Below are positions 46,032 through 56,192 of a DNA stretch of 64,000 nucleotides, in pieces. Position 1 is the first letter of the stretch. Every line of letters begins with the position of its first letter. Both the position numbers and the translations under genes were made by a program. This DNA comes from Lycium barbarum (lineage: Eukaryota > Streptophyta > Magnoliopsida > Solanales > Solanaceae). The notes under the pieces were generated by a model. It saw only the letters and a program-made list of their open reading frames with translations, did no database searches and was not told the origin of the DNA. The stretch is from positions 28,239,637 to 28,303,636 of the forward strand of contig NC_083339.1 in the NCBI RefSeq assembly GCF_019175385.1, read 5' to 3'.

Positions 46032-48959
46032 TGTCACGACCCAGCCCCGTGGGCCGTGACTAGTGTCCTAATTGGACACCCAAACCCATTCGCTTACTAA
46101 ATCGACATATCAAAGACTTATTCAAACTTAACATACGTTACTTTGCACAGATACTGAGAACAGACGTCATATTAAGTGGTCACCTGTGACAGAAATATCA
46201 TACAAAAGCTGGCAGGCTGGCGGAACACACATCGCCCGAATATACATACATATACAAACATATGGGCCGTTTCGGCCATAATAGCAAACGGGACCGCTTA
46301 AGGCACAAGTCACAAACATAATCGAACAAACATGACCCACATATATGTCTACAGGCCTCTACAAACCATAACAGAAACATATGATGGGACAGGGCCCCGT
46401 CGTACCCAAATAGTCATATATACAGAACATGTATAACAGAAGGTATGTACCAAAAATATGAGCTCCGGATCAAAAGGAGTACTCCAAATAGCAGAATAAG
46501 TGTCCTACACTGGCGGGTCACCAGAACGAACGACTGTACCTGCGGGCATGAAACGCAGCCCCCGAAGAAAGGGGGTCAGTACGAAATATGTACTGAGTAT
46601 GCAAAGCATGAAATACAGAAATCCGAATCATAACTGAAGTGAGGAGTACAGAAAATGGATACAGAATTTGTATATCAAAACCTGTGCTGAAAATATATAT
46701 ATAATGCAAATAAAAAAGTCATGCATAGGGCTCAGGAACGTGGTCGCCACTCCGACGCTGGCGCCATAACACATCGTACTCCAGAAGGTTTCATATCTCC
46801 GTACAATCCCCGAACATATCGTATCATCATGACATATCGCAACACCAGAACATATCATATGCCATATCACATCATAACGCCGTATATAAGCGGTACCCGA
46901 CCCTATAGCGAGGTCTCGGGAACCGTAACACATCATATTGCCGAATATAACATAGTGTGCACGATCACAAAACCGGCCCGGGATCCGGCGAACGATGTAA
47001 TAGTAGTATGCACGAGCGGAGTAGTGCGGAAACCATATGCATATAAGTACATAAATAAATTTCAAACTCGATAGCCAAATATTTTTACAAACATCTGAAG
47101 GCTAAAAAAAAATAAGATTCGGGTCAATTGGAATTAGTATGAGAGAGTTACAAACTTTCGAAGTACGGAACCTTCTGAAAATATTTAATAAGTCATACTT
47201 GGAAATTCAAGTATCATTCATATTAGAAGACTTTCGAACATCATTATGGATCACATATTCATATTAGGAAACTTGCGGATAACATTATGGATCAAATCAA
47301 ATGGGGACTTTAAGACCATATTTTCATATCGAAGTATTCATCAAAGGCTTTAGTCTTCTCGTTTTTCTTTCGAACATCATTCGAAACATAACAAATAGAA
47401 TCTTTGAACATCATAAAATATGTATGCAGCCATATGGAATAACTTATGGAGATCACAGATGTTAGCCATCCTAGTGGCTCTAAGAATAGGATTTTCTTTA
47501 GGAGCATACTTATACGTTATTTGTTCATTCCAAAAAGGTCATGCCAAAAGAAAGAAAGGTAGGCTTTACATACCTCGATCGTTCGCTAATCAAATCCCGA
47601 CTCAAGTCTCGAGCTCCCCAATATCTACAATAACATTATCAATTACCAATCATTAGCTACAAGTACGTAGAAATCCAATTCTAAACTAGTACTTGTCTAC
47701 AGAAATTTCGGCAGCATCTCCCCTGTAAATTCAACATCCCCGAAAAATTTAACTCGGCCAAATTCATCAACAACCACACCAACAATACCAACAACCATAA
47801 TAATAGTCATCAAGAATCAATTTACACGCATTCTAACATTAATAACTTTCTTCTCTACATAGCGTATCATATTCGATTCAACTACGTCTTTTCAAGCCAA
47901 TATCGCCACCTACATATTCATTTACTAGCTCAAGATCATTCAAACATAATTCAAGGACATTTCAAACAATCTACACAATATTCCGACAATCCTACCAAAA
48001 ACCATACCTCACCCGAAACCTCCAATCTTCGACAGGAACATTCACAACACATTTTTATCTTCCAATTTCATCAACAACAACAATTTGCACCTTAACAACT
48101 CCATTCCCATAATTACATAAAACTATAATGAAATCACATAATTTCCTACAACAACTTACAACTAATTTTCTTGCCAATCTTGAACCATTATTCTTCTATT
48201 TACATCACAAGGCCACAACAACATGATTAACATACTAAATAAATTTAATTCCTCTTCCTTCACTACGCCCACACACCCACACACCCACAACACACAAATT
48301 TCATACTTTACATTCATTTCCACACACTACAACATATATATAAGTCTTCCATAATATAAAAAGGATAGAATTCTTACCTTTTCTAAAATTTTCCACTTGC
48401 CACAAAAGTGATTTTCTTGCTAAAATAATTGTACCACGTTGAAAAGGGTCTTGAGCTTAGTAGGAATACTAGAAAATTTAGATTTTTGGATCAAAGGTTG
48501 ATGGGCAAATTGTTTTCTTTCTCCTTCACTTGGCCGAATGGCCCTTCCCTTTTTTCTTTTCTTTTTTTCTCTCAAGTTCTCTTGGTTGTTCTTGAAACTT
48601 CTTACAAATGAAGAAGTTGTGGCCCCTTTTTGTGATTTATTAGTGTTGAATTTAATGGGCACATGGGCTTGGCCCATTTTTTTCCTCCATGGCCGGCCAC
48701 CCCACATGAATTGGGCCTTTTGTTTTCTTTTTTTTTTTCATTTCTTTTGACCTCAATTAGTTATGGGTCTTATTTTGTAATTCCTGAAATTAATTTCCAA
48801 AATTCCCCATTTTTCCCTTGACCTTCCTCCATATTTCCACATCAACATTTTTCATGAACAACACATATATATTAAATAAAAAATCAAATTATGGCCTTAT
48901 TTCTTACAAGTCAAAATTATTTCGAATTTTCCGAATATGCAAAAATACGGGATATAACA
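46032..48959 (-). repeat. 5' LTR of Tekay-A, full length
   Basis: The 2,928-bp LTR runs from TGTCACGACCC to GATATAACA on the + strand. It includes the 561-bp segment (47846-48406) absent from the 3' LTR and is otherwise highly similar to it, with scattered substitutions, which implies a moderately old insertion. Confidence 0.93.
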
Positions 48960-48964
48960 GTGAG

Positions 48965-50344
48965 TTTAAGGTTCCATTGCCTTGATGCTTGTTTCAAACC
49001 ATAGAGTGACTTGGTCAGCTTGCAGACATACTCCCCCTGCCTCTGGAAACCCCGAGGCAATTCCATATAAACCTCTTCTTCCAAATCTCCTTGGAGAAAG
49101 ACATTATTTACATCCATCTGAAACAAGGGCCAAGAATGAGAAGCAGCCACAGCAATAACAATCCTGACAGTGACCATCTTAGCCACTGGGGAAAAGGTAT
49201 CATGGTAGTCAAGGCCTTCCTGTTGGTTGTATCCTTTGGCAACCAATCTTGCCTTATACCTCTCAACATCACCATTAGCCTTGTATTTAATCCTATATAC
49301 CCATTTGGAACCTATGGCCTTCTTACCTGGTGGTAGAGGCACTACCTCCCAAGTGTGATTCTGTTCTAAGGAATCCACTTCAACCTGCATGGCATCAATC
49401 CAATGTTGATGTTGAGAAGCATCCATGAAACTTGTTGGTTCTATGGCTGAAGAAACATCACTTTAGTAAGCTTGGCAAGCATGGGATAGACCTGCATATG
49501 ATAGACTATGTGCCATAGGGTAGGAACACTTGTGGGATGCGGGAGTGATATAGTCACTATGCCAGACTGGTGGCTTGATGACTCTGGATATCTTTCTAGG
49601 ATTTGATAAAGGCTCTTGAAGAATTGGTAGAGATGAGTCAACAGCAGGTGGTGGTTCTGGGATAGGAGGGATGTGAGTGTTCTCAGTCACCGATGGTATA
49701 GGAGTAGGCAGGTCAAGTCCTTGATCTAAGACATCTGAGGGAGAAGGAGTGGATGAGTATGCAACAGTAGGTAAGTCAGCAGCAGTAGAATGCTCAGGGA
49801 TAGAAAGGTCAGGGTGGACATGCGTTGGTGAGGGAGTGATAGAAGGAGTCATAGGTATGACAGGAAGAAACATATCATCAGTTTCCATAGGAACAGTATT
49901 GATAGGAAACACTGATTCTCTAAATGTAACATCTCTGCTGACAAAGAAGGAATTGGTGTAAAGGTCAAATAACCTATAACCCTTTTGTGTTTCTAAATAA
50001 CCCATTAAAATAGCCTGCTTGGCTCTTGGGGCAAATTTGTCTGATCTAGGTAATTCTGATGCAAATACCAAGCATCCAAAAACTCTTAAATGATCTATCC
50101 TTGCTACTTTGTTATAGAGTAGTTCATATGGTGATTTACCTTTCAAGACATCAGTTGGTAGTTTGTTGATGAGATAAACAGCAGTCCTGGCACACTCTCC
50201 CCAAAATCTAATAGGTATGGATGCTTGAAACCTCAAGGCCCTGGCTACCTCTAGAATATGTCTGGGTTTCCTTTCCACCACCCCATTCTGTTGGGGTGTG
50301 TATGCACAGCTTCTCTGATGAATGATACCAAGAGAAGTGAACAA
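48965..50344 (-). pseudogene. pol: Copia integrase C-terminal part and RT N-terminal half
   Basis: It includes the integrase tail 'YTPQQNGVVERKPRHILEVA' with the catalytic Glu, the 'RVFGCLVFA' block and a Ser/Thr/Pro-rich linker. A stop at 49463-49465 precedes RT, which reads '[20 protein letters not shown]', '[20 protein letters not shown]', '[13 protein letters not shown]' and '[17 protein letters not shown]'. Tekay-A is inserted after that last motif, and RT resumes at 33587. All pieces share one reading frame. Confidence 0.9.
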
Positions 50345-52264
50345 TTATTTGCATTGAGAGTTAAGGAATTCTGTTCCATTATCAGTTCTCATAGTTTGAA
50401 CCTTGGCATTAAACTGTGTGTGAATCATAACAAGGAAATTTTTCAGCACAACCAGTACTTCTGTTTTATATTAAATCAAACAGACCCAAGTGTACCTGCT
50501 ATAGTCATCCACAATTGTGACAAAATACTGTTTCTTATCATAAGTCTGTGTCCTATATGGACCCCAAACATCTAAATGGAGCAATTGGAAAGCATGATCT
50601 AATGCAGTTATACTACTTGGGAACTGCAGTCTAGTCTGCTTAGCTAAAGGGCATATTTGACAGTAATGTGGAGTACCAAAATTTACATGATTCCTTAGCG
50701 AGTGAATATGCTGCATTTCCCTCTCTGATGGATGACCAAGTCTTAGATGCCATAGATCAACAGAACCTATATCCTTCATGGCTGCACCAACAGTTACTTG
50801 AACTGCATCCTTCAACAGGTATAGGCCATTGGCTGCTCTACCAATCCCCATCACCTTGCCATTGTAAAGACCCTGAATCACAAAGAAATCAGGGAAGAAA
50901 CTAATGTTTCGCAATAGTTCCTTGGTTAGCTTGTATACTGACAGCAAGTTAAATTTGAAATCAGGTACATGAAGTACATTTGTCACTTGATGAGTTCCCA
51001 TTAGCAAACAGTTTCCTGTATTTGCTATATGTGTCCTTTTTCCAGTTGGCAATTGTAATGTGTTGTTAATTTGATTCTTTAAACCTTTTAGGTCATGCAA
51101 TAACTCCTTGCAAGAGGTTATATGATGTGTAGCTCCTGAGTCTACTATCCACTCATAATCATCAGCTTTAGATAGTAATGACATGCTACCTGCCAGATTT
51201 GCCATGCACTCATTTCCTCCCTTTGAGTTATGCAACAGTTGCTTCATCTGAGCATGGTCCTCATCTGTAAGATAGTTTCCTTGTCCATTACCACCTGCAG
51301 CTACATTATTAGCATATGACCTGAAGTTGCTTCCCCCTCCCGAGTGATGGTTCTGATTGTTGAAGTATGGTTTGAAACTGCTTCCTCCTCCTTGATTGTA
51401 CATGTTTGAGTCTGTCTGGCTTGTCCTCCTTTTACTCTTGAAGTCAACTGGATATCCAATGAGACTATAGCAGTCTTTTGTCAAATGTCCCTTGCAACTA
51501 CATTCCTCACAAGATGGACCTGTTTGGTTAGGCGGTCCTCCTTTTCTTCCTTTAAAGTTCTGTCCTCCTTTGCATTGTTGTCCTCTACTTGCCAACAAGG
51601 TTATTCCCTCATTGTTCAGATCAACTACTCCCAATTTCCTTTGACTTTCCTCTTGAACCACTATAGAGTATGCTTGATTCACAGTTGGTGTACATGTTTT
51701 AAGTAAGATGTCACTTCTCACATGAGCAAAAGTCTCATTCAACCCCATTAAGAACATCAGTAGTCTCTGTTGTTGTAGGTTAGACTTATCTAACTCATCC
51801 CATAGATCACACATCTTTGAGAAATAATCTGTCACTGAATATGTTCCTTGTCTGAGAGTGGCCACTTCTGTCCACAATTGATATATTCTGGTAAGGTTAG
51901 ACTTATCAAACCTCTCCTTGAAATTTTCCCAAACACGTTTGGCATTTGATGCATAGACAATGGTTGTTACCAATCGTGGATCAACAGTGCTGCTTATCCA
52001 TGATAATACTACAGCATTGCATCTCTCCCATTGGTCTGCTAATTCACCTTTGTAAGCACTTTTTACACATGTTCCATCTACAAAGCCAAGTTTATTTTTT
52101 ACCAACAAGGCTAGCTTCATTGACCTACTCCAGAGTGCATAATTCTCTGGTCCTGTGAGTTTAAATCCTATCAATGGCACACCTGGTGTATCCGAGGCTT
52201 GCATATATAGAGGATGATTGTGTTCGAGTTCAGCAACTGTTTTTGGTGCTGCTTTTGTAATCAC
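50345..52264 (-). pseudogene. gag-pol: Copia gag, protease and integrase N-terminal part
   Basis: The 597-codon frame from ATG at 52264 contains the copia gag domain ('HPLYMQASDTPGV', 'LTGPENYALWSRSMKLAL', 'VWENFKERFDKSNL'), a zinc knuckle 'CEECSCKGHLTKDC', the aspartic protease 'YEWIVDSGATHHIT', the pre-integrase zinc region ('LWHLRLGHPSEREM' with the Cys pair in 'CQICPLAKQ'), and the start of the integrase core ('LHLDVWGPYR', 'VDDYSRYTWV'). A stop at 50471-50473 follows, the frame continues past the second catalytic Asp region ('TDNGTEF'), and another stop lies at about 50345-50347. The 'IGYP' motif after the knuckle recalls Ale/Retrofit-type copia, but I am unsure of the lineage. Confidence 0.92.
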
Positions 52265-52409
52265 TTCTGGTGCACCTTCAACTGTTTGTGGTGCCCTTAC
52301 ACAGTTGAATTTACAGTTTAACTTGATCTGTTTATTTTGAAAGCTTTGAATTCTTCAATTTCACCTGTTAATGGTGAAATTTTAGCATGATAATTGTCCT
52401 AATCTCGCT

Positions 52410-52421
52410 GCTCTGATACCA
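52410..52421 (-). other. Primer-binding site of the copia element
   Basis: TGGTATCAGAGC on the minus strand directly abuts the LTR, as in most plant copia elements primed by initiator methionine tRNA. Confidence 0.9.
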
Positions 52422-52784
52422 TGAAAAGTGGTGAATTATATACACAAACACTTGTGATTGATATAGTTGTATGTGTGTTGTATCATGATGAACTCATGTT
52501 GATCACTGGAGAAGAGCAGTGATCGAGCAGAAGCAATGGTGAAGGAATTATTATTTCATCATGCAAAACACGTGATCTAGTAGATCCTTATATACAATGA
52601 TACTAGTTCCACTCAAGTGTATATAGCTGTATACAGCTGTACCCGAGCCTCCACTTCCTCTCTAACTAACTAACTAACTTTCCCTCCATCTCACTCTAAC
52701 TAACTAACAGTTTTTCCCTCCATCTAACTAATCTTTAGTTGAGCCTCACTACTACTGCTACGTGCATGTTCCTGCCTTTCAATA
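52422..52784 (-). repeat. 5' LTR of the copia element
   Basis: The 363-bp LTR is paired with 32154-32503. It carries two extra CTAA-type units near 52665-52675 and extra CTGTATA sequence near 52625. Confidence 0.9.
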
Positions 52785-54959
52785 TAACCCGATCATCTCT
52801 CTCGGTGAGTCTTCCACCGCCATTAACTTCCTTCTTCATGTCTTCTTCTTGATAAGAACTTGTGTCTAGCTATGATGGCACGAGAAGAAACTCTTAAGAA
52901 TAGGTCTTCATTCTTTTGCTAAAGTAACATAATCAAACATTGACTCGGTGCCAAAACTCATTATTGATTATATGCTTTCCCTTCGAGAGGATGTTTATTG
53001 CTCTTTGTGATTTGCTTGTATATTTTGTCAATTCATACCTGCAAGCAAAACATGGAAACTTCAAATCAGCAAAATACGTCACTGTAAAAAAAAAAAAGAA
53101 TAAACTGATTGTGAGGAGGGAGAATGGGAGTAAGTTTTAAAAACTGATTCTGGATGAGCAGTTTTAATTTGCTATAAAGAAGGAGTGAAAACGTGATTTA
53201 TTTTTTAGAGTTACAAACGGTTACAATCACTTTTGTTTTTTAATTTTAATACAGAACATAAATAGGAAAAATAGGGACTAAAAAAAAAAAAAGAAGAAGA
53301 GGATAATACGTATTCCTAAAATTTAGCAACTTTATAATTTGTGGGTGTACTTTTTTTTAACCGTGCTAAGTTAGTTTTCTTAATTTTTTTTTCCTCGTTT
53401 TGTCTTTTCTTTTCATTCTTTTTTATCTTTTTATTTTTCTTTTTTAAAATAGGAATTTATTTAGTGATGATACTTGTCATCCTATTATGATTGCCTCTTC
53501 TATTATTTAATTTAAAAACAAAAAACTAACGCCTACACAAAGAGGCGGGTTATAAGAAAATCTACAACAGCCCCCAAAGTAAGCGACCGGATTTCAAATG
53601 GTGCCTTTTCTCTTGCACTTTCTCAGATTAAAAGTTTCTTTTATACGAGAATCGTGTTTTCATTGATGAATTCGTTACAAGCCTAATGTACGGGTTTTGA
53701 TATTACTAAGTAAAGGTAACAGATCATGGACATGTATGATAGATTCCGACTAATTAATGGCCAAAGCAATATACGTAGTCAGATTTTTAGTTCTTGTCTG
53801 GGAAGAAAAAAGATTTTACCACGGTATTACGCCGACAACTTATGTACTTATATATCTTACTTTCTGGAAGAAATTATACTAAATTTCTTTTCTCTGCCCT
53901 CCCTTTCTCTTTTGGTCTTTTGCTTATTAGTTTTGGTTTTTATCTTTCATGGTTATATCTATTTTCCAGATGTTTAATAGCGTTAATGATTTGATGTTCT
54001 TGCAGATTAACTGTATAAATTAAATATTGAAATTTTCATGCATCCATTCGATTCTGCTTTCCTTTGCTAATTTACTTCTTTGGGCTTTGATGATCAGGTC
54101 GTTATGGTTGTGTCTCAGGTCTTGCGTTGATGCAGTTGTGGGTATCATGATCTGCATTAACTCTATGTTCTATGGCTGCTTTTTTCCTTCATAGATTACT
54201 ACAATAGTTGATTACTTGCGCCTTGTGCTTAAAAAGATACTAAAAGAGTTTAAACTTTATATATCGTTGGTGTAAATAATTTTACACCATCAAGTCATTC
54301 AAATGATATCTACATATAAGTTCCCTTAAAATGTGGGATTCGAAATCCTGAAAATGAGATATTTTACTAGCTATAACAGATGAAAATAACCTGATGTTGT
54401 AAAAATTGTTTACACTGACAGCGTATATTACTGAAAAGACCTGATAAGGTTGCCTTTTTCATGGACATTCTTCTTTTTTAGTACTCCTATTTATTTAACT
54501 TATTTAACGCTTGGATTATTGTCACTGTCACACCTCTTAAAAATGCTAATAACTCTTTTTAATTGAAAAGAAGTTTTCAACTGGAAGCTAAAATGGCGTA
54601 GGAAGTTCTAGATGTCAGTAGCTTGAAAATTAATCCAACAATTCAAAAACTCAGGAAATCCGTTGTGCCATATTTCTTTTCTGTCTAAACATTTTCTGGC
54701 TATTCTAATTCCTAGACCATTTTTTCGGAACAACTTAATGCAACATCATTTTGCTATTCCTCCTGATTCTATGGGAGAAAATACTTACGTATGTTACTCT
54801 CGCTGGTCAATATTCTTTGAAGATCTTTCATGGAAACTCAAGTTGAAGTATATATTTGTTCACATTGGGTATTATTTTCTCTTAATGGATCATTAAGCAA
54901 AAGCTTACACCCTCGAGTTATCATTTTTTTTCCTTATATAGTATTTCGAAGTTATAATT
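52785..54959. other. AT-rich intergenic DNA with one MITE-like repeat
   Basis: No gene is supported; open frames at 53726-53994 and 54663-54896 have no recognisable features. It includes the inverted-repeat unit at 54257-54430 and several A- and T-rich runs. Confidence 0.5.
54257..54430. mobile_element. MITE-like inverted-repeat element
   Basis: The left end (TATATCGTTGGTGTAAATAA, then TTTTACACCATCAAG) and the reverse-complemented right end (TAATATACGCTGTCAGTGTA, then AACAATTTTTACAACATCAGG) form imperfect terminal inverted repeats about 38 bp long. No clear target duplication was identified. Confidence 0.5.
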
Positions 54960-55636
54960 TGTTTACCCCAAATTTGGATAATCAATTAAATTTATGAGTG
55001 AGGTATAAGATATGTGGTAAAACTTTAATCTATTCTTTGATTGAGAGAAAATGGAATGTAATCAACTATGAATAATCTAGATGGTAGTTGATGGTCTGCC
55101 CTAAACGTATATGCTAATTTGTTGAATATTGTTTGATTGCACAAATCTAAAGATGAACACAATAAATCCGGACCAAAATCTGATATTGAGAGAGAGAATT
55201 CGTATATATTTGCTATTACAAATGTTATAGAGTTCAAGAAGCCAACCCCTAAAAGTAAGATAATGACCCCTATTTATAGTTTTGCCTCATGGGCTTCATA
55301 CAACATAAGGCCCTAAAGAATAAAGAAAAACCCTAAAATGGATAAGGTTGGTCGTACGGTCTGACACCCGTACGATTGGCAGTACAATGTGGCAGAACAG
55401 TATTGACGCGTGGCAATTGTGTAACGGATCACCCGGACCAACGGCCACGATCAAACGGACCAACGGCCACGACCAACTCGGCTATGGAGAAGCCGGACCA
55501 AATGATGCCCTTCCTTTGCTTCGGTTCAAGCACTCTTCCGGTTCAGAAAGAAAGTTTTCGTGCACGTGTTTGTCCCTTTCTTTCCTCGGTCTCCGGTCTT
55601 ACCTGTTTAACATATATCTGATTTTTACCGTATACA
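54960..55636 (-). repeat. 3' LTR of Tat-2
   Basis: On the minus strand it begins TGTATACGG and ends GGGGTAAACA, matching the terminal motifs of the Tat-1 LTR; length 677 bp against 667/672 bp. A TATA-like CTATAAATAG lies on the minus strand near 55270-55280. The body is not closely alike to Tat-1, so the two are related subfamilies. Overlapping open frames at 55348-55641 are not genes. Confidence 0.8.
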
Positions 55637-55650
55637 GATAGTCCCCACAC
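55637..55650 (-). other. Polypurine tract of Tat-2
   Basis: GTGTGGGGACTATC on the minus strand directly precedes the LTR start TGTATACGG; compare GGAGGGACTATC before TGTGTACGG in Tat-1. Confidence 0.75.
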
Positions 55651-55907
55651 TTCCCGGACTGTAGTTTTATCGGAGTAACGAGAAGTGGATGAATAAAAAA
55701 CCACGGTTCCGAATGCTCGTTCTTAACTTTTCATTTTGGCGGGAACAGTTGCATCACGTCCCGTCTGTCATCAGCCACGTGTCTCGTCCCGGGCGGTCAG
55801 CTCTGACAACCGCCATAACGCACGTCGTTTCAAGTGACCTCTCATTAATTATGGGACACGTGGCTCTCCCCGGTTGGCTGGGATCTGTAACCACCTCGAT
55901 CCCATGC

Positions 55908-55917
55908 CTATATAATG
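55908..55917 (+). promoter_or_regulatory. TATA box upstream of the Tat-2 antisense gene
   Basis: CTATATAATG lies about 280 bases before the ATG at 56193, in a region with CACGTGG/CCACGTG motifs (55790-55865). Promoter activity is inferred. Confidence 0.5.
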
Positions 55918-56192
55918 TCCTTTACCTCTTCATTTGAACATTTTCACCTCTTCTAACTCACTTCTTCTCTGTTTTGAGTTCTTCACTTCTTGTCTTTCAA
56001 CTCACATTTCACTCACATTTCTTGTTGATTCGCTGCTTATAGTACGTGAAAAGAAACGATTCTGCCAACTTCCTCTCTAATTATTCTTGCGTGTTGCTGC
56101 TTCATCTATTTACTCTTTACCACTTCGATTCCTCATTTGACTGTTCGTAACTTTCCTTCGAATTTTGCCAAATCTTTCTTCGTAATCTCCAA

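Larger units (their letters stand above)
33588..48959 (-). mobile_element. Tekay-A: Ty3/gypsy chromovirus nested in the copia RT
   Basis: The element is flanked by the perfect duplication GTGAG (33583-33587 and 48960-48964) and begins TGTCACGACC and ends GATATAACA on the + strand. It contains both LTRs, a PBS, a polypurine tract and gag-pol with a C-terminal chromodomain-like region. Without the nested 4.9-kb solo LTR it is about 10,459 bp, typical for Tekay/Del elements. Confidence 0.93.
32154..52784 (-). mobile_element. Ty1/copia retrotransposon, interrupted by Tekay-A
   Basis: LTRs at 32154-32503 and 52422-52784 (350 and 363 bp) enclose a gag-pol on the minus strand. Removing Tekay-A and one 5-bp target copy leaves about 5,254 bp, a normal copia length. 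PBS and polypurine tract sit at the expected edges. I could not find matching 5-bp duplications outside the LTRs (left AAACT; right TAACC or ATATA). Confidence 0.9.

Noticed and set aside
55348..55641. Overlapping frames of 81-97 codons
   Set aside because: They lie entirely in the Tat-2 LTR and have no counterpart in the Tat-1 LTR.
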